Notes under the pieces: model-generated
What the model was told of the DNA's origin: nothing
Database searches by the model: none
What the model saw: the letters and a program-made list of their open reading frames with translations, nothing else
Position numbers and translations under genes: made by a program
DNA from: Hydrogenophaga sp.
Lineage (GTDB): Bacteria; Pseudomonadota; Gammaproteobacteria; Burkholderiales; Burkholderiaceae_C
Direction: 5' to 3'
Assembly (NCBI RefSeq): GCF_022844385.1
Contig: NZ_JALHLX010000014.1
Location: 14,803-52,963 of the forward strand
Length of the DNA: 38,161 nucleotides
Shown: positions 9,177 to 17,939 of the stretch, piece by piece
How positions within the stretch are numbered: the stretch's first letter is position 1
Layout of the letters: every line of letters starts with the position of its first letter

Positions 9177-10322
9177 TCAGCTTTCTGCCAAGCTCATCTT
9201 CGCCCGGTACCACTCGTGGAAATGTTGCATGCCGTCTTCCATCGGGCTCTGGTAGGGGCCGACTTCGTTGTCACCGCGCGCCAGCAGCGCCTTGCGACCC
9301 GCGTCCATGCGCTCGGCGATCTCGTCGTCTTCCAGGCAGGTCTCCATGTAAGCCGCGCGCTGGGCCTTGACGAAATCACGCTCGAAAGCCGCGATCTCCT
9401 CGGGGTAGTAGAACTCGACCATGTTGATGGTCTTGTCCACGCTCACCGGGTGCAGGGTGGAGACCGTCAGCACGTGCGGGTACCACTCCACCATGATGTG
9501 GGGGTAGTAGGTCAGCCAGATCGCACCGTGCTCGGGCATCTGGCCTTGGCGGTACTGCATGAGCTGCTCGTGCCAGCGCTGGTAGACCGGGCTGCCGGCC
9601 TTGCCGAGCAGGTTGGCCGGGCCCACGGTTTGCACCGAGTACTCGGGCTTGAATTCCCAGCGCAGGTCTTCGCAGGTGACGAAGCCGCCGAGGCCCGGGT
9701 GGAAGGGCGCCACGTGGTAGTCCTCCAGGTAGACCTCGATGAAGGTCTTCCAGTTGTAGTTGCACTCGTGCAGTTCTACGTGGTCCAGCACCATGCCGTC
9801 GAAATCAAGTGCAGCGCGCGGGCCCATGTTCGCCAGGTCGACGGCCACGTCTCGGCCGTTGTCTTCAAACAGCAAGCCGTTCCACTCGCGCAGCGGGTAG
9901 TTGTTGAGGTTGAGGCAAGGATCCTTCTCGAAGTGTGGCGCGCCCAGCAGCTGGCCGGCCTGGCCGCCCTGGACGCCGCTGTAGGTCCAGCGGTGCAGGG
10001 GGCACACGATGTTGCCGCCCGCGCTGCCGCTGCGCGTTTCCTGCAGGTTGCCGCGGTCTTTGAGGATGATGGCCTGGCGGTGCCGGCAGACGTTGGAGAC
10101 GAGCTCCACCCCCTTGGCGGTGCGCACCAAGGCGCGCCCGCCGGCCTCTTGCGGAAGGGCGTGGTAGTCCCCCACATTGGGGACGGCAAGTTGGTGCCCC
10201 ACATACCGGGGCCCGCGCTGGAAGAGGACTTCCTTTTCGCGCTGGAACAGCGCTTCGTCGAAGTAACTGGAAACCTGAAGTTGGCTTGCGGCCTGCTGCA
10301 GTTGAAGACTTAAATCAGACAT
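9177..10322 (-). CDS. Rieske non-heme iron oxygenase, large (alpha) subunit
   Basis: A 381-residue ring-hydroxylating oxygenase alpha subunit. The Rieske [2Fe-2S] ligands are Cys79 and His81 (VCRHR) and Cys107 and His110 (CPLHRW), 26 residues apart. This is longer than the usual gap because of a SGSAGG loop. The mononuclear iron site is in NWKTFIEVYLEDYHVAPFHP, with His203 and His208. Such proteins dioxygenate aromatics or demethylate amines and need a reductase, and no reductase or beta subunit is encoded here. It leads a run of minus-strand genes (EamA transporter, sulfurtransferase, sensor kinase). A TAGAAT box at 10458-10463 would give a leader of about 130 bases. Confidence 0.9.
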   Translation of the reverse strand: MSDLSLQLQQAASQLQVSSYFDEALFQREKEVLFQRGPRYVGHQLAVPNVGDYHALPQEAGGRALVRTAKGVELVSNVCRHRQAIILKDRGNLQETRSGSAGGNIVCPLHRWTYSGVQGGQAGQLLGAPHFEKDPCLNLNNYPLREWNGLLFEDNGRDVAVDLANMGPRAALDFDGMVLDHVELHECNYNWKTFIEVYLEDYHVAPFHPGLGGFVTCEDLRWEFKPEYSVQTVGPANLLGKAGSPVYQRWHEQLMQYRQGQMPEHGAIWLTYYPHIMVEWYPHVLTVSTLHPVSVDKTINMVEFYYPEEIAAFERDFVKAQRAAYMETCLEDDEIAERMDAGRKALLARGDNEVGPYQSPMEDGMQHFHEWYRAKMSLAES

Positions 10323-10457
10323 CGTGGTCCTGACCTAGAGACTCCCCCTATGAAGGGGCAGGGTAAGCGCTGTGCTCGTGAGACGAATTCGCGCGGGATG
10401 GGTGGAGTGGTGCGTCCCTCCGGGCGTTGGAAGCCCGTCAGTGATGAAAAGGGGCGA

Positions 10458-10463
10458 ATTCTA
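10458..10463 (-). promoter_or_regulatory. Putative -10 box for the Rieske oxygenase gene
   Basis: TAGAAT on the minus strand, about 135 bases before the ATG. The leader it implies holds two short hairpins: a 5-bp CGGGC/GCCCG stem near 10422-10438 and a CCCC/GGGG stem near 10344-10357. No clear -35 box is seen. Confidence 0.4.
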
Positions 10464-10517
10464 CCCCCCGGGGCAGTACCCGCTCGCCAGCGCCGGTATG
10501 CAAAAGCGTGCCCACTT

Positions 10518-10523
10518 TAGAAT
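10518..10523 (+). promoter_or_regulatory. Putative -10 box for xseB-ispA-dxs
   Basis: TAGAAT on the plus strand. Transcription would begin near 10530, so the ATG at 10522 (inside the box) would not be on the message. This leaves GTG 10531 or ATG 10543 as the xseB start. Confidence 0.45.
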
Positions 10524-10542
10524 GAACCACGTGAACGAACCC

Positions 10543-10806
10543 ATGCCCACCGTGCCCCGTACCGCCAAGACTTCCCCATCCTCCGCCGACGCACAGCCCG
10601 TTGCTGCCAGCTACGAGGCCGCGCTCGACGAGCTGGAACAACTCGTGTCCCAACTCGATGCCGGCCAACTGCCGCTCGACCAGCTGCTCACGCGCTACCA
10701 GCGAGGCGCCGAGCTGCTGGCGTTCTGCCGCGCCCGGCTTGAAGCGGTGGAGAACCAGATCAAGGTCCTTGAGGGCGGCGAGCTCAAATCCTGGGACCAG
10801 CCATGA
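10543..10806 (+). CDS. xseB: Exodeoxyribonuclease VII small subunit
   Basis: An 87-residue protein matching the small subunit of exonuclease VII, which degrades single-stranded DNA together with the XseA subunit. The core helices are clear: [19 protein letters not shown], then [19 protein letters not shown] and [12 protein letters not shown], as in the E. coli protein of about 80 residues. The start is uncertain. ATG 10543 is chosen because the nearby TAGAAT box overlaps the alternative ATG at 10522, while GTG 10531 would suit a leaderless message. The stop overlaps the ispA start as ATGA. The order xseB-ispA-dxs is conserved in many proteobacteria. Confidence 0.93.
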   Translation: MPTVPRTAKTSPSSADAQPVAASYEAALDELEQLVSQLDAGQLPLDQLLTRYQRGAELLAFCRARLEAVENQIKVLEGGELKSWDQP

Positions 10807-11714
10807 CACAGACGCTGGCTCCCGAAACGCTGTCAGCGTTCGCCTCGTGGCGCGAAGCGCAGCAAGCCGCAGTCGAGCGCGCGCTCTCCAGCTGGGTCCC
10901 GGCGAACGCGCCCGCCGGTCTGGGCGATGCCATGCGCTACGCCGTGCTCGACGGGGGCAAACGCCTGCGCCCCTTGCTGGCGCTGGCCACCTGCGAGGCC
11001 GTGGGCGGCCACGCCGCAGCCGCGATGCGTGCTGCCTGCGCGGTGGAACTGATCCATGCCTATTCCCTGGTGCACGACGACATGCCCTGCATGGACAACG
11101 ACGTGTTGCGCCGCGGCAAGCCCACCGTGCATGTGCAGTTTGGTGAAGCGCAGGCCCTGCTCGCAGGCGACGCGCTGCAGGCGCTCGCGTTTGAATTGCT
11201 GGTGCCCGATGACGGCAGCGTTGAGCCTGCCATGTCCGCGCGGCTGTGCCGGCTGCTGGCCCTGGCGGCCGGTGCGGGCGGCATGGCCGGTGGCCAGGCG
11301 ATCGATCTGGCCAGCGTGGGCGTTGCCCTGGACCAGCCTGCGCTGGAGTTGATGCACCGCCACAAGACCGGCGCCTTGCTTCAGGCCAGCGTCATGATGG
11401 GCGCGGCAACAGTGCGGGTGTCGCTGGACACCGAGGCTCGGCTGGTCGAGTACGGCGCTTGCGTGGGCCTGGCCTTCCAGGTGGTGGACGACATCCTTGA
11501 CGTGACAGCCGATTCGGCTACGCTGGGCAAAACCGCCGGCAAGGACGCGGCCGCCGACAAGCCCACTTTTGTTTCCCTGATGGGGCTGGCGTCCGCGCAG
11601 ACCTATGCCGACCGCGTGCTCGACCAGGCCCACGAGGCCTTGCGTCGCAGCGGCATCGAGCGGTCCGACACCTTGCACGCGCTGGCCGACTGGGTCGGCC
11701 GTCGAGCCTCCTGA
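10803..11714 (+). CDS. ispA: Polyprenyl (farnesyl/geranyl) diphosphate synthase
   Basis: A 303-residue short-chain trans-prenyltransferase that condenses isopentenyl diphosphate with allylic diphosphates to make farnesyl diphosphate. The first Asp-rich motif is DDMPCMD at 92-98, with the two-residue insert typical of bacterial type II enzymes. The second is DDILD at 229-233. GGKRLRP near 51-57 binds diphosphate, and KTG (188-190) and the FQVVDD region are present. It overlaps xseB by 4 bases and lies 27 bases before dxs, so precursor synthesis and chain elongation are probably co-expressed. Assignment is firm; exact chain length follows the family. Confidence 0.95.
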   Translation: MTQTLAPETLSAFASWREAQQAAVERALSSWVPANAPAGLGDAMRYAVLDGGKRLRPLLALATCEAVGGHAAAAMRAACAVELIHAYSLVHDDMPCMDNDVLRRGKPTVHVQFGEAQALLAGDALQALAFELLVPDDGSVEPAMSARLCRLLALAAGAGGMAGGQAIDLASVGVALDQPALELMHRHKTGALLQASVMMGAATVRVSLDTEARLVEYGACVGLAFQVVDDILDVTADSATLGKTAGKDAAADKPTFVSLMGLASAQTYADRVLDQAHEALRRSGIERSDTLHALADWVGRRAS

Positions 11715-11741
11715 GGTCCACCGGGACCCGTTCATTCATTC

Positions 11742-13658
11742 ATGACCCGAACCCACCTGCCCATGAGTTCCCTGCTGTCTTCCATCGAGTCACCGGCCGA
11801 TGTGCGCCGCCTGAGCCGCGCGCAACTGCTGCCGCTGGCCGACGAACTGCGCACCTACCTGTTGCAGAGCGTGGCGCGCACCGGTGGCCACCTCAGCTCC
11901 AACCTCGGCACCGTCGAGCTCACCCTGGCGCTGCACTACGTGTTCAACACCCCCGAAGACCGCCTCGTGTGGGACGTGGGCCACCAGACCTACCCGCACA
12001 AGATCCTGACCGGCCGGCGCGACCGCATGAACACGTTGCGCCAGCTCGGTGGCATCAGTGGTTTCCCGCGCCGCTCGGAGAGCGAGTTCGACACTTTCGG
12101 AACGGCCCATTCGTCCACCAGCATCTCGGCGGCGCTCGGCATGGCCATGGGCGCCCGCATCAAAGGCGAGCACCGCAATGCCGTGGCCATCATCGGTGAC
12201 GGTGCCATGACCGCCGGCATGGCCTTTGAAGCGCTCAACAACGCTGGCGTGGCCGAGGGCCGCCTTCTGGTGGTGCTCAACGACAACGACATGTCGATCT
12301 CACCGCCGGTGGGAGCGCTCAACCGCTACCTCGCCCAGCTCATGAGCGGGCAGTTCTACGCTGCAGCGAAAAATGTGGGCAAGACGGTGCTCAAGGGCGC
12401 GCCGCCCTTGTTCGAACTGGCCAAGCGGCTCGAAGAGCAGGCCAAGGGCATGGTGGTGCCCGCCACGCTGTTCGAGAAGTTCGGCTTCAACTACATCGGC
12501 CCCATCGACGGTCACGACCTGAACTCGCTGATCCCCACGCTGGAGAACATCCGCCACCTGCTGGAGACCGACAGTGGGCCGCAGTTCCTGCACGTGGTGA
12601 CCAAGAAAGGCCAGGGCTACAAGCTGGCCGAGAACGATCCGATTGCGTACCACGGCCCGGGCACCTTCGATCCTGCGGTGGGCATCGTGAAGTCCACCGC
12701 TGTGCCCAAGACCACCTTCACCCAGGTGTTTGGCCAGTGGCTGTGCGACATGGCAGCGGCCGACGAGCGCCTGGTGGGCATCACGCCCGCCATGCGCGAA
12801 GGCTCGGGCATGGTCGAATTCGAGCGCCGCTTCCCCAAGCGCTACTTCGACGTGGGCATTGCAGAGCAACACGCCGTGACCTTTGCCGCCGGCCTGGCCT
12901 GCGAAGGCCTCAAGCCGGTGGTGGCGATTTACTCCACGTTTCTGCAGCGCGGCTACGACCAGCTCATCCACGACGTGGCCCTGCAGAACCTGCCCATGGT
13001 GTTCGCGCTGGACCGCGCTGGTCTGGTGGGGGCCGACGGCGCCACCCACGCCGGTGCCTACGACATCGCCTACCTGCGCTGCATTCCGAACATGGCGATT
13101 GCGTGTCCGGCCGATGAGGCCGAGTGCCGCCAGTTGCTCTCCACTGCGCACGCACAGAACCAGCCGGTGGCCGTGCGGTACCCGCGCGGAGCCGGTGTGG
13201 GCGCGACCATTCCAGCCAGCCTGGACGGGCTGCCGTTCGGCAAGGGCGAGCTGCGTCGCCAGGGCAAGGGCGTGGCCATCCTGGCCTTCGGCACCTTGCT
13301 GCACCCTGCGCTGGCGGCGGCCGTGAAGCTGGGCGCCAGCGTGGCCAACATGCGCTGGGCCAAGCCGCTGGACATTGTCCTGCTGCGTGAACTCGCCCGC
13401 ACGCACGACGCGCTGGTCACGGTGGAAGAAGGTTGCATTCCCGGCGGCGCGGGAAGCGCTGTGATGGAGGCGTTGCAGGCCGAGGGCCTGCAGGTGCCGG
13501 TGCTCACGCTCGGTTTGCCCGACGAGTTCTCCGAGCATGGTGATCCCGCGAAGCTGCTCGCTGCGCTGGGCCTGGACGCTGCCGGCATCGAAGCTTCCAT
13601 CCGCGCGCGATTCGAATCGCTGCTGCACGCAACACCGGGTCTCAAGGTGGTTGGCTGA
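11742..13658 (+). CDS. dxs: 1-deoxy-D-xylulose-5-phosphate synthase
   Basis: A 638-residue thiamine-diphosphate enzyme that joins pyruvate and glyceraldehyde 3-phosphate in the first step of the MEP isoprenoid pathway. The N-terminal domain has [11 protein letters not shown] and [17 protein letters not shown]. The thiamine-diphosphate motif begins GDGAMTAG near 152 and ends in LNDNDMSIS. The transketolase-like pyrimidine domain has the catalytic Glu in [10 protein letters not shown] near 370-379, and a C-terminal transketolase domain follows. The start is ATG 11742, with ATG 11763 (MSSLLSSIE) equally plausible. It sits at the end of xseB-ispA-dxs, and a weak hairpin with a T tract follows. 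Confidence 0.97.
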   Translation: MTRTHLPMSSLLSSIESPADVRRLSRAQLLPLADELRTYLLQSVARTGGHLSSNLGTVELTLALHYVFNTPEDRLVWDVGHQTYPHKILTGRRDRMNTLRQLGGISGFPRRSESEFDTFGTAHSSTSISAALGMAMGARIKGEHRNAVAIIGDGAMTAGMAFEALNNAGVAEGRLLVVLNDNDMSISPPVGALNRYLAQLMSGQFYAAAKNVGKTVLKGAPPLFELAKRLEEQAKGMVVPATLFEKFGFNYIGPIDGHDLNSLIPTLENIRHLLETDSGPQFLHVVTKKGQGYKLAENDPIAYHGPGTFDPAVGIVKSTAVPKTTFTQVFGQWLCDMAAADERLVGITPAMREGSGMVEFERRFPKRYFDVGIAEQHAVTFAAGLACEGLKPVVAIYSTFLQRGYDQLIHDVALQNLPMVFALDRAGLVGADGATHAGAYDIAYLRCIPNMAIACPADEAECRQLLSTAHAQNQPVAVRYPRGAGVGATIPASLDGLPFGKGELRRQGKGVAILAFGTLLHPALAAAVKLGASVANMRWAKPLDIVLLRELARTHDALVTVEEGCIPGGAGSAVMEALQAEGLQVPVLTLGLPDEFSEHGDPAKLLAALGLDAAGIEASIRARFESLLHATPGLKVVG

Positions 13659-13688
13659 GCATTCCAACAAAGCTTGCACGAGGCTGAA

Positions 13689-13712
13689 TGGTCCTGGCGA
13701 GGGGCCGTTTTT
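13689..13712 (+). terminator. Weak candidate terminator after dxs
   Basis: A short stem (GGTCC with GGGCC, one G-U pair) and a 7-base loop, followed by GTTTTT. It lies 31 bases after the dxs stop. The stem is short, so confidence is low. Confidence 0.35.
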
Positions 13713-13750
13713 CGAGGGAAAACCCCCGACTCCTGAGAGGGGGGGGTTCC

Positions 13751-13797
13751 TACAATTCCGGTTGACTGACCCAGTCTCCAGCCCGCCATGGCGGGTT
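13751..13797 (+). promoter_or_regulatory. Putative promoter and palindromic leader of the TRAP operon
   Basis: TACAAT at 13751-13756 fits a -10 box, though no good -35 is visible. About 25 bases downstream, CCCGCCATGGCGGG (13782-13795) is a perfect 14-base palindrome inside the presumed leader. It could be an operator or an mRNA hairpin. A G-rich inverted repeat (CCCCC near 13723 and GGGGG near 13742) lies just upstream of the -10 box. Confidence 0.4.
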
Positions 13798-13831
13798 GGG
13801 TGTATCCATACCAACCACGGAGTCAAACAAC

Positions 13832-14911
13832 ATGGATCGTCGTTCACTCATCAAGCACGCAGGCATTGCCGGCGTGCTGGCAGCCGGCGCTGCACCCGCA
13901 GTGCATGCCCAGGCCGCCATTCGCTGGCGTCTGGCCTCGAGTTTCCCCAAGGCGCTCGACACCATCTACGGTGCGGCAGACGTTTTTGCCAAGAAGGTCG
14001 GTGAAATGTCCGGTGGCAAGTTTTCGATCTCGGTGCACCCGGGCGGCGAACTCATGCCCGCCTTCGGTGTGGTGGACGGTGTGCAGGAAGGTACCGTGGA
14101 ATGCGCGCACACCGCGCCGTACTACTTCTTCGGCAAGGACGACACCTTCGCACTGGACTGCGCCGTTCCCTTCGGCCTCAACAGCCGCCAGATGACCGCG
14201 TGGATGTACGAAGGCAACGGCATGAAGCTGTTCCGTGAGTTCTACGAGGGCTACAACATCGTGAACTTCCCGATGGGCAACACCGGTGCCCAAATGGGCG
14301 GCTGGTACCGCAAGGAAATCAAGACGCTCAACGACATGAAAGGCCTGAAGATGCGCGTCGGCGGTTTTGCCGGCAAGGTGCTCACCACCATGGGTGCTGT
14401 TCCGCAAAACATCCCCGGTGGCGAGATTTACCAGGCGCTGGAAAAGGGCACCATCGACGCCACCGAATGGGTCGGACCGTATGACGACCAGAAGCTCGGT
14501 TTCAACAAGGTGGCACCGTTCTACTACTACCCCGGCTGGTGGGAAGGTGGCCCACAGCTCTCGCTGTACGTCAACAACAAGGCCTACGCTGCCCTGTCGC
14601 CCGAGAACAAGGCCATTGTGGAATGTGCGGCGGCCATTGCCCACACCACGATGCAGGCCAAGTACGACGCCCTGAACCCCGGCGCACTGAAGCAGCTCGT
14701 GGCCTCGGGTACCAAGGTGCTGCCCTTCCCCAAGGCTGTGATGGACGCGGCGTTCAAAAACTCCATGGCGCTCTATGCGGACATCAGCAGCAAGAACGCG
14801 AAGTGGAAGAAGATCTACACCGACTACGCGGCTTTCCGCAAGGACCAGAACCTCTGGTTCCGTTTCACCGAAGCCCAGTTCGACCGCTACATGCAAGCGG
14901 CCAAGCTGTAA
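13832..14911 (+). CDS. dctP: TRAP transporter periplasmic solute-binding protein (DctP family)
   Basis: A 359-residue periplasmic receptor of a tripartite ATP-independent transporter. The N-terminus MDRRSLIKHAG, followed by a hydrophobic stretch to VHAQ, is a signal peptide with a twin-arginine motif. The mature part begins RWRLASSFPKALDTIYGAAD and contains the family features GGKFSISVHPGGEL and MRVGGFAG. It resembles receptors for 2-oxo acids or mannitol/aromatic acids (TakP/FcbT1 type) more than classical DctP. The ligand is a carboxylate by family knowledge only. Start ATG 13832 has CGGAG 12-16 bases upstream. It heads the operon with both permeases, with a terminator between it and them that may raise receptor levels. 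Confidence 0.92.
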   Translation: MDRRSLIKHAGIAGVLAAGAAPAVHAQAAIRWRLASSFPKALDTIYGAADVFAKKVGEMSGGKFSISVHPGGELMPAFGVVDGVQEGTVECAHTAPYYFFGKDDTFALDCAVPFGLNSRQMTAWMYEGNGMKLFREFYEGYNIVNFPMGNTGAQMGGWYRKEIKTLNDMKGLKMRVGGFAGKVLTTMGAVPQNIPGGEIYQALEKGTIDATEWVGPYDDQKLGFNKVAPFYYYPGWWEGGPQLSLYVNNKAYAALSPENKAIVECAAAIAHTTMQAKYDALNPGALKQLVASGTKVLPFPKAVMDAAFKNSMALYADISSKNAKWKKIYTDYAAFRKDQNLWFRFTEAQFDRYMQAAKL

Positions 14912-14931
14912 TCGGCGAGCACGTCCGACAA

Positions 14932-14957
14932 AAAGCCCCGCCCAGGCGGGGTTTTTT
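14932..14957 (+). terminator. Rho-independent terminator after the TRAP receptor gene
   Basis: The stem CCCCGCC/GGCGGGG (14936-14942 and 14945-14951) is followed by TTTTTT and preceded by an A tract. It sits inside the receptor-permease cluster and probably causes partial termination, leaving more receptor than permease message. Confidence 0.88.
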
Positions 14958-15070
14958 GCTCGGACCTCCATCGCCACGAGGCGGCCGTCAGCGCCCGTTC
15001 AGGCATGGCGCGCTTCGCTTGCTAGACTCGACGGCTTTGTTCGTCACTCCCAACCACCCTGGGAATTTCC

Positions 15071-15673
15071 ATGCTGTTCCTGCTCAAAATCTCACGCCTC
15101 ATCGACGCGCTCGGTGACCTGATCGGCAAGTCAGCCATGTGGCTGATCCTGGCCGCCACCTTCATCAGTGCGGGCAACGCCATCGTGCGCAAGGTGTTCA
15201 ACGTCAGCTCCAACGGCCTGCTCGAAATCCAGTGGTACCTCTTCGCCGCGGTTTTCATGCTGGGCGGTGGCTACGCCTTTCTGCGCAACGCCCATGTCCG
15301 CATCGACTTCATCTCCGGCAAGTTCAGCCCGCGCACGCGCAACTGGATCGACGTGGCCGGCATCATCATCTTCCTGTTCCCCATGTGCTACATGATGGCC
15401 ACGCTGGGCTGGCCATTGTTTGAGCGCGCATGGACTTCGGGCGAGATGTCGTCCAACTCGGGTGGCCTGATTCGCTGGCCTGTCTATGGCCTGATTCCCC
15501 TGGGCTTCACGCTGCTCTTCGTCCAGGGCATTTCCGAGCTCATCAAGCGCTTTGCCTTTCTCACGGGGAACGGCCCAGACGTGCTCAGCCACTCCGGGCC
15601 TTCCGAAGCCGAGTTGCTGGCCGAACAGATCGCCGCCGACGAAAAAGCGCGCCGCGCAGGAGCCGCAACATGA
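15071..15673 (+). CDS. dctQ: TRAP transporter small permease subunit (DctQ family)
   Basis: A 200-residue membrane protein with four hydrophobic segments (about 20-42, 55-77, 98-120 and 140-162), the standard DctQ layout. Family features are NGLLEIQWYLFAAVFMLGGGYAFLRNAHVRID and the C-terminal PVYGLIPLGFTLLFVQGISELIK. It partners the large permease and the periplasmic receptor in Na+-coupled import of an organic acid. Its stop overlaps the large-subunit start as ATGA, so the two permeases are translationally coupled. The start is ATG 15071, with only weak Shine-Dalgarno pairing. Confidence 0.92.
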   Translation: MLFLLKISRLIDALGDLIGKSAMWLILAATFISAGNAIVRKVFNVSSNGLLEIQWYLFAAVFMLGGGYAFLRNAHVRIDFISGKFSPRTRNWIDVAGIIIFLFPMCYMMATLGWPLFERAWTSGEMSSNSGGLIRWPVYGLIPLGFTLLFVQGISELIKRFAFLTGNGPDVLSHSGPSEAELLAEQIAADEKARRAGAAT

Positions 15674-17463
15674 TCGAGCTGTTGACCCAGAACTTTGTGC
15701 CCGTCATGTTCGCGGGCCTCCTGATTTTTCTGCTGGCGGGTTTTCCGGTGGCGTTCTCTCTGGCCGCCACGGGGCTGTTCTTCGGCTTCATCGGCATGGA
15801 GCTGGAGTTGTTTCCCTCCAACCTGTTCCAGGCGCTGCCGTTGAGGGTGTTCGGCATCATGCAGAACGACACCCTGCTGGCCATTCCGTTCTTCACGCTC
15901 ATGGGCATCATCCTGGAGCGCAGCCGCATGGCCGAGGACCTGCTGGAGACCGTGGGCCAGGTCTTCGGTCCGATTCGCGGTGGCGTGGGCATCGCGGTGG
16001 TGTTGGTCGGTGCGCTGCTGGCCGCCACCACCGGTGTGGTGGCAGCGTCCGTGATTTCCATGGGCCTGATCGCCATGCCCATCATGCTGCGCTACGGCTA
16101 CAACCGAACCATCGCCACCGGCACCATCACCGCGTCGGGCACGCTGGCGCAAGCCTTGCCGCCTTCGCTGGTGCTGATCGTGCTGGCCGACCAGCTGGGC
16201 CGCTCGGTGGGCGACATGTATGCCGGTGCCTTGGTGCCCGGCCTGATGCTGGTGGGCCTGTACCTGCTGTTCATCATGGCGGTGGCGTTGGTCAAGCCGG
16301 CATGGGTGCCAGCCCTGCCGCCCGAGGCACGCATCTACTCGCAGCCCAACGGGTCCAGCGGGCACAAGTCGCTGATCGCGTTGTTGCTGCTCTGTGGCTT
16401 TGCAGGCTTCGGCTGGTCGCAGGTGCACGAGTCGGTGATGAACCCTTGGCTGGGCCGCGAGTTACCGGCACCCGGCGACGAGATCTTCATTCTGTCCATG
16501 ACCATCTCGGCCTTTCTGGCCCTTGGTCTGGCGCTGATCAACCGTTTGTTCAACCTGGGGCTGCTTTCGCGCCTGACCGAGCGCGTCACCTTTGTGCTGA
16601 TCCCGCCCCTGGTGCTGATCTTCCTCGTGCTGGGTACGATCTTCCTGGGTGTGGCCACGCCCACCGAAGGTGGCGCCATGGGAGCGTTGGGCGCACTGAT
16701 CATGGCGGCCGCACGGCGCACACTGTCGTTCAAGCTGCTCCAGCAGGCGCTGGAAAACACGACCAAGCTGGCCATCTTCGTGATGTTCATCCTGATCGGC
16801 TCCACCGTCTTCAGCTTCACCTTCAACGCAGCCGATGGCCACATCTGGGTTGAGCACCTGTTCGACAAATTGCCGGGTGGCCAGTTGGGCTTCCTGCTGG
16901 TGGTGAACCTGCTGGTGTTTGTTCTGGGCATGTTCATCGACTTCTTCGAGATCGCCTTCATCGTGGTGCCGCTGCTGGTGCCGGTGGCCACCAAGCTGGA
17001 CATCGACCTGATCTGGTTCGGCATCATCCTGGCCATGAACCTGCAGACCTCGTTCCTGACACCACCGTTCGGGTTTGCGCTGTTCTACCTGCGCAGCGTG
17101 GCTGCCCGCAACGACTACGACGACGTGGTCACGGGCAAGCGCATCAAGGCGGTGACCACAGCGCAGATCTACAAGGGTTCGATCGCCTTTATCGTGCTGC
17201 AATTGATCATGGTGACCGTGATCGTGCTCAATCCGGGCATCGTCACCGGCAGCCTGGACGCGGCGGTGAAGGTCGACGACGCCACAGTCACCGACATGCT
17301 GCGCAACATGCCTGGGCTCGAAGAAGAAGAGCCTGAAGTCACCGAGGAGCCCGGCGCCGAGCCGGCGGCTGAAGGTGATCCTGCGCCCGAGCCTGCTGCA
17401 GCCGAAGACGCCGAGCCGGACCCCATGAAGGCGATGGAAGAAGCGCTCAAGAAGACCGAATGA
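15670..17463 (+). CDS. dctM: TRAP transporter large permease subunit (DctM family), extended
   Basis: A 597-residue membrane transport subunit of the TRAP importer. The N-terminal half has family features such as [36 protein letters not shown] and [18 protein letters not shown]. The second half has [32 protein letters not shown] and [17 protein letters not shown]. It is well above the usual 430 residues, through a middle insert at about 215-310 with an extra membrane stretch and an acidic Pro/Glu/Ala-rich tail from about 549. Long forms with a middle insert occur in the mannitol/chloroaromatic-acid group. The tail is probably disordered and cytoplasmic or periplasmic. Confidence 0.92.
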   Translation: MIELLTQNFVPVMFAGLLIFLLAGFPVAFSLAATGLFFGFIGMELELFPSNLFQALPLRVFGIMQNDTLLAIPFFTLMGIILERSRMAEDLLETVGQVFGPIRGGVGIAVVLVGALLAATTGVVAASVISMGLIAMPIMLRYGYNRTIATGTITASGTLAQALPPSLVLIVLADQLGRSVGDMYAGALVPGLMLVGLYLLFIMAVALVKPAWVPALPPEARIYSQPNGSSGHKSLIALLLLCGFAGFGWSQVHESVMNPWLGRELPAPGDEIFILSMTISAFLALGLALINRLFNLGLLSRLTERVTFVLIPPLVLIFLVLGTIFLGVATPTEGGAMGALGALIMAAARRTLSFKLLQQALENTTKLAIFVMFILIGSTVFSFTFNAADGHIWVEHLFDKLPGGQLGFLLVVNLLVFVLGMFIDFFEIAFIVVPLLVPVATKLDIDLIWFGIILAMNLQTSFLTPPFGFALFYLRSVAARNDYDDVVTGKRIKAVTTAQIYKGSIAFIVLQLIMVTVIVLNPGIVTGSLDAAVKVDDATVTDMLRNMPGLEEEEPEVTEEPGAEPAAEGDPAPEPAAAEDAEPDPMKAMEEALKKTE

Positions 17464-17483
17464 CCCTGGCTGGAGTTTGCCGA

Positions 17484-17933
17484 ATGCGCATCGATGTGAA
17501 GGTGCTGGATCCGCGCATGGCGGATCAGTTGCCCGCGTACGCCACCGGTGGCAGTGCGGGGCTGGACTTGCGTGCCTGCCTGGACGTGCCACTGACCCTG
17601 GCGCCCAACGCCTGGCAACTCGTACCCACCGGGCTGGCCATCCACCTGGCCGACCCGGGCTTTGCAGCCATGATCCTGCCGCGCTCGGGGCTGGGCCACA
17701 AACACGGCATCGTGCTGGGCAACCTGGTGGGCCTGATCGACAGCGATTACCAAGGCCAGCTCATGGTGAGCGCCTGGAACCGCAGTGGTGTGCCCTTCAC
17801 CATCGAGCCCATGGAGCGCATCGCGCAAATGGTGATCGTGCCCGTGGTGCAGGCGCAGTTCAATGTGGTGGACGACTTCGAAGCCGCGAGCGAGCGCGGC
17901 GCGGGTGGCTACGGATCCACCGGCCGGGGCTGA
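17484..17933 (+). CDS. dut: Deoxyuridine 5'-triphosphate nucleotidohydrolase (dUTPase)
   Basis: A 149-residue homotrimeric enzyme that splits dUTP to dUMP and diphosphate, keeping uracil out of DNA and feeding dTMP synthesis. All five family motifs are present: [44 protein letters not shown] and the flexible C-terminal [11 protein letters not shown]. The start is ATG 17484 ([12 protein letters not shown]), aligning with the E. coli N-terminus. An ATG at 17460 overlapping the dctM stop would add eight residues. It lies 20 bases after the TRAP operon and may be read from it. Confidence 0.97.
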   Translation: MRIDVKVLDPRMADQLPAYATGGSAGLDLRACLDVPLTLAPNAWQLVPTGLAIHLADPGFAAMILPRSGLGHKHGIVLGNLVGLIDSDYQGQLMVSAWNRSGVPFTIEPMERIAQMVIVPVVQAQFNVVDDFEAASERGAGGYGSTGRG

Positions 17934-17939
17934 AGCGGC

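Noticed and set aside
6603..10313. Long plus-strand frame opposite the kinase, sulfurtransferase, EamA and Rieske genes
   Set aside because: It spans four recognised minus-strand genes and has no domain features.
10323..10457. Riboswitch upstream of the Rieske gene
   Set aside because: Hairpins are present, but I could not match any known riboswitch core; kept only as a structured leader.
12300..13847. Minus-strand frame opposite dxs
   Set aside because: Shadow of dxs, with no recognisable motif.
15430..15669. N-terminal extension of the large TRAP permease
   Set aside because: It overlaps the small permease in another frame; ATG 15670 gives the standard ATGA coupling and a normal N-terminal helix.
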